Shown here in pieces: positions 1 through 23,310 of a stretch of DNA of 23,310 nt. The first letter of the stretch is position 1. Every line of letters starts with the position of its first letter. Made by a program: the position numbers and the translations under genes. Source of the DNA: Chara braunii. Its lineage: Eukaryota > Streptophyta > Charophyceae > Charales > Characeae. The DNA lies in assembly GCA_003427395.1 (NCBI GenBank), contig BFEA01000200.1, positions 1,611,053 through 1,634,362 of the forward strand, written 5' to 3'. Below the pieces are notes generated by a model. The model was not told where the DNA came from. It did no database searches and saw only the letters and a list, made by a program, of their open reading frames with translations.

Positions 1-14
1 TATATATATATATC

Positions 15-80
15 GTCACAAACAGAACTGCCCGGTAAACCGTAGGCAGAGAGAGAGAAGAGGACAACAAACGAGGGGCT
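15..80 (+). repeat. Dispersed ~60-bp repeat, copy 1
   Basis: Begins GTCACAAACAGAACTGCC and ends AACAAACGAGGGGCT. It shares the core CCGTAGGCAGAGAG and AGAAGAGGACAACAAACGAG with the copies at 172-235 and 7315-7371 and, inverted, at 329-388. Confidence 0.85.
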
Positions 81-171
81 GTGTATATATATATATATAT
101 AGTCACAAGATATCAGAGCGCAAAAGCGAAGAAAAACATTAAAAAAACAAGAAAAGCTGCCCCCATATATA

Positions 172-235
172 GTCAAACAGAGCTGCCCCGTAGACCGTAG
201 GCAGAGAGGGAGAAGAGGACAACAAACGAGGGGCT
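172..235 (+). repeat. Dispersed ~60-bp repeat, copy 2 (left arm of an inverted pair)
   Basis: Runs from GTCAAACAGAGCTGCCCC to AACAAACGAGGGGCT. With the inverted copy at 329-388 it forms a ~60-bp terminal inverted repeat around a ~93-bp interior. Confidence 0.85.
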
Positions 236-328
236 AGAGAGAGAGAGAGAGAGAGATGTATATATATGCGTCAATGAAACTCCGACGAAACAGTAACTCC
301 GACGAAACAGTTTGTCACAGCACGGTGA

Positions 329-388
329 CCTTGTTTGTTGTTCTCTTCTCCCTCTCTGCCTACGGTTTAGTGGACACTTCTGTTTGGC
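329..388 (-). repeat. Dispersed ~60-bp repeat, copy 3, inverted
   Basis: Reverse complement reads GCCAAACAGAAGTG..., then AAACCGTAGGCAGAGAGGGA, then GAACAACAAACAAGG. It matches copy 2 with several differences in the first 20 bases. Confidence 0.82.
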
Positions 389-543
389 AATACGTATTCA
401 TATATTAACCACAACCGGGGTTAAGGTGGATTATGCGTAATCAGTTAGGGATTCTGCAGACTGTTCAGGGTTCAGCTTCCTAGTAAGTCGGTGAAACTCC
501 AACAACAGTTTGTCACAGCCCTGGCATATGTTCAAGTGACTAG

Positions 544-598
<55 letters not shown>

Positions 599-1102
599 TA
601 AAAACTTGAGACACACACGCGCACACACACACACACACACAACACAGTGCTCATCACTTCCTCTGCGACTGCACAAAGAGGTAAAGAAAAAAAGTACTGC
701 TTCATGCTCTCTTTCATAGAAATAAGCACATAATTCATATGGAGAAAAATGGTAGGATTGGACAACCCCTTTCCCCCCTCCCCCCATCTCACCAGCATGA
801 GCTCGAGACACAGCCATTGGCTATGGGAACGGATTGCAGGAAAAACTGCTACCTTAAATCACAATCACATAACCTTTCCCATAAACCTGCCATGAAACCT
901 CGTTATAAAAAAGCCCTTTAATTCCTCCTGCTCTCAACTTGAGACAGTGTTCTATTTTCAGAGCGCTCACCAAAACACGGCACCAATTCCAGGAAACAAT
1001 ATCTCTCACTCTTGACGACATGTTCTAATCTCTAGCTACAACCTAATAATTCCAGAGGGTCGACAGATTTGAAAAATTGAAAACGATTGTCGCCGAATTG
1101 CC

Positions 1103-1245
1103 TGGGCTCACCTTCTCCATAGCGCCATCTGCTCCTATATCAAAGCAGAGCTACAAACTGCTACACGCCAACCTATAGCGCCATCTGCTCCTATATCAAA
1201 GCAGAACTACAAACTGCTACAAGCCACTGATGGGCTCACCTTCTC
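1103..1245. repeat. 56-bp tandem repeat (x2) between 15-bp direct repeats
   Basis: The units begin ATAGCGCCATCTGCTCC at 1119 and 1175 and differ by about two bases. The pair is bracketed by TGGGCTCACCTTCTC at 1103-1117 and 1231-1245. Confidence 0.85.
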
Positions 1246-1622
1246 TTTCCCCAGTGCTGTTCCAACATCAAGCGAGACCTTTCAGAGAAAGATAAAGACA
1301 AAAGACAGAACTCATGACCATGCCACCGCCATCAGAACAAGAAGGCGAGAAAGCTTGTGAGGCCACACTATAGCGCCGCAGCGTTACGAGTGTATCATGA
1401 CACCACCGCAATGGTGCCATTTCAGAACACCAGGTGCGACCACCCTCCCTTCCTCCTCTACGTCTAGGACGACACCCTTGCTTGTCCCCGCCGAGAAAAC
1501 ACACCACCAGCAAATGACATCAATTGTCATCTTCAACAAGCACCACGGGAAACCATAGAGGGACACTGACTCTCCTCTTCAACAACCACCACTTTTGCAA
1601 TGCAATAAATTCTCTCCACACC
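1246..1622. other. Non-coding stretch, nothing recognised
   Basis: No conserved protein segment, RNA gene or strong repeat was seen. An 81-codon open frame on the minus strand has no family resemblance that I recognise. Confidence 0.5.
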
Positions 1623-1691
1623 TTTTCTATCATGTCTGACGTCCAAAACTTGCTATCTTTTCTATCATGTCTGACGTCCAAAACTTGCTAC
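1623..1691. repeat. 35-bp tandem repeat, two copies
   Basis: TTTTCTATCATGTCTGACG begins at 1623 and again at 1658, and the two units are nearly identical. Confidence 0.88.
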
Positions 1692-1723
1692 AATACTTAC
1701 TATTAATACATATTTTTGCCAAA

Positions 1724-1725
<2 letters not shown>

Positions 1726-1794
<69 letters not shown>

Positions 1795-1818
1795 CACACA
1801 CACACACATCGGAAAAGA

Positions 1819-1869
<51 letters not shown>

Positions 1870-1909
1870 ACGCCCATCGGAAAAAACCTCTCTCTCTCTC
1901 TCTCTCTCT
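1726..1909. repeat. Interrupted (CT)n block
   Basis: CT runs occupy 1726-1792, 1821-1864 and 1888-1909. They are separated by short spacers that themselves repeat (CATCGGAAAAGACA and CATCGGAAAAAACC). A further CT run at 2157-2172 separates the two copies of the GLT1 3' end. Confidence 0.9.
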
Positions 1910-1927
1910 TGCTCTTGCACACACGCA

Positions 1928-2155
1928 CGGGTGCAATGCTTCTTCTTGGGCGCAATGTCATGAAACACTGAGAAGCACAAAATGTTGCCTGTCTGTGGAC
2001 TTTTCCCGTACAAACGTGTTGAATAGAACGGAATCAAACCACCCTTGCGGCAAATCAATCGGACAGTCCTAAGCAGTGACTCCAATGGTGCCGCCATTGT
2101 GTACGATTCCCATTCTCAGAGCCGGTAGAGAACCTTGGCTAACCGCAACCTCAGA
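1928..2155 (-). pseudogene. Partial duplicate of GLT1 last-exon tail plus adjoining 3' sequence (downstream copy)
   Basis: This segment repeats the sequence at about 2200-2459. Across 2017-2155 versus 2321-2459 I count about nine substitutions and one 1-base indel by eye (roughly 93% identity). Farther left the copies diverge and the gene-proximal copy carries about 32 extra bases. On the minus strand the copy still reads VAVSQGSLPALRMG..GVTA and a TAG at the equivalent place (2070-2072), but it lacks the rest of the exon and a normal acceptor. It is best read as 3'-UTR or flanking sequence, not a functional exon. Both units are bounded by CT tracts. Confidence 0.85.
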
Positions 2156-2373
2156 CCTCTCTCTCTCTCTCTCGAGCGCGCGCGTGCGCGTGCAAATGCG
2201 AGGGTGTAATGCTTCTTCTTGGGTACAATGACGTGAAACACCGAAAAGCACAACATGTTATACGTTCCTGGTACCAACCCAGCATTGTCACCATAAGCTC
2301 CACTTCTCCCGTGCACACGGTGTTGAATAGAACGGAATCAAACCACCCTTGCGGCGAAATCAATCGGACAGTC

Positions 2374-22596
<20,223 letters not shown>

Positions 22597-23137
22597 CTGT
22601 GCCACAGCGAAGAGCCATCATCAAATAGTCAAGACACAGAAGCTCACTTCTACCGCCCCCCTCCCTCCTCCCCCCTCCTACACACACACAAGAGAGATGC
22701 ACAACACACCGTTTAGCCCAACCCAGCTGCACCCACCAACCGAACCTGACAAAACCGTTCGCACAAGGTTCCTTCGCCCATTGTTTTGCTCTTCCCCCTA
22801 CGTTGTACTTGCTGTATACTCGTACCATCTGCCCAAATTTCGAGTATTGGCCCTTTTGTTTGCTGCAGATATGTACCAACCATTAAATTTATGACACCAT
22901 TCTCTCTCATCCGAATAACAACTCCATAGCATACCGAACCCACATTGTGAACACAATCGTCAAAAGATCCCTCTCGAGGAAACACGCGGGTCATGTGGCT
23001 TTACCGGTTCGCATTGCAACCTCCGCCAAAGTACTACCATACACTCCCAACAATGAGCTATCCACTCATGGTGCACAAGACTCGACAACAATCACATTAT
23101 TAACACACGCATGCACGCACACACACATGCACGCACG

Positions 23138-23187
<50 letters not shown>

Positions 23188-23258
23188 GTGGACAGGGAAA
23201 ACACACACACACACATAAATGGTGACGAGGAAAACACACACGCACACACACACACACA

Positions 23259-23310
<52 letters not shown>
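22597..23310 (-). other. Partial GLT1 intron upstream of the first visible exon
   Basis: No amidotransferase N-terminal segment appears on the minus strand here, so the upstream exon lies beyond the window. A C-rich block at 22654-22679 (G-rich in RNA) lies about 60-80 nt before the exon-1 acceptor. Confidence 0.75.
23103..23310 (+). repeat. (AC)n-dominated tract reaching the window edge
   Basis: AC and ACGC repeats are interrupted by two near-identical spacers (ATGGTGGACAGGGAAAAC at 23185 and ATGGTGACGAGGAAAAC at 23219). The tract is cut by the window end. Confidence 0.95.

Larger units (their letters stand above)
1..1102. other. 3' flank of GLT1: repeats, no supported gene
   Basis: Contains TA tracts (1-13, 83-101), a GA tract (236-256), three copies of a ~60-bp dispersed repeat, a TGAAACTCC..TTTGTCACAG repeat at 275-322 and 492-520, and AC tracts (545-597 and 611-641). 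From about 650 to 1102 I see nothing recognisable. Open frames here are short and low-complexity. Confidence 0.6.

Noticed and set aside
1630-2097. 155-codon minus-strand open frame starting MAAPLESLL, with a partner at 2151-2402.
   Set aside because: Both begin opposite the duplicated GLT1 tail in another frame; the similarity follows from the duplication and the rest is CT-repeat translation.
22713-22994. Candidate upstream amidotransferase exon (93-codon minus-strand frame).
   Set aside because: The translation lacks the catalytic Cys context and MEHRGA-type motif expected there; treated as intron.

Overview
The window is nuclear-type DNA from an intron-rich eukaryote. It is dominated by one gene on the minus strand: a fused, NADH-type glutamate synthase (NADH-GOGAT, GLT1 family). 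I could place 24 coding exons between 22596 (5') and 2374 (3'). They sum to 6054 nt, or 2017 residues plus a TAG stop, with every intron phase consistent and no frameshift or internal stop. The first roughly 70-100 residues, including the catalytic N-terminal Cys of the glutaminase domain and any targeting peptide, lie beyond 23310. The protein runs in the order glutamine amidotransferase, central domain, FMN/3Fe-4S synthase domain, GXGXG beta-helix, then the GltD-like part (two Cys clusters for 4Fe-4S centres, FAD and NAD(H) folds).

By recall, the protein looks closest to plant NADH-GOGATs, for example in its wording around the NAD site and the Fe-S motifs. A green-lineage host (alga, charophyte or early land plant) is my best guess. 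Fungi, protists and some invertebrates also carry this fused enzyme, so the host is not settled. The DNA is full of (AC)n, (AG)n, (CT)n and homopolymer tracts. Two N characters inside such tracts indicate a draft assembly.

Layout: 1-2373 is the 3' flank, with short dispersed and inverted repeats, two small tandem repeats, long CT tracts and a second, partial copy of the gene's own 3' end. 2374-22596 is the gene, with 23 introns of 148-1458 nt, one of them GC-AG. 22597-23310 is part of the intron upstream of the first visible exon and is mostly (AC)n at its far end. Nothing supports a second protein gene, tRNA, rRNA or CRISPR array.

I did not find a new multi-gene system. The items most worth a second look are the tandem duplication of the gene's C-terminal tail and 3' end, a Glu-to-Val change in a conserved FMN-domain motif, a dispersed ~60-bp repeat with an inverted pair, an intronic ~118-nt foldback with a related half-copy nearby, an in-frame alternative splice donor, and a strong strand bias of the microsatellites.
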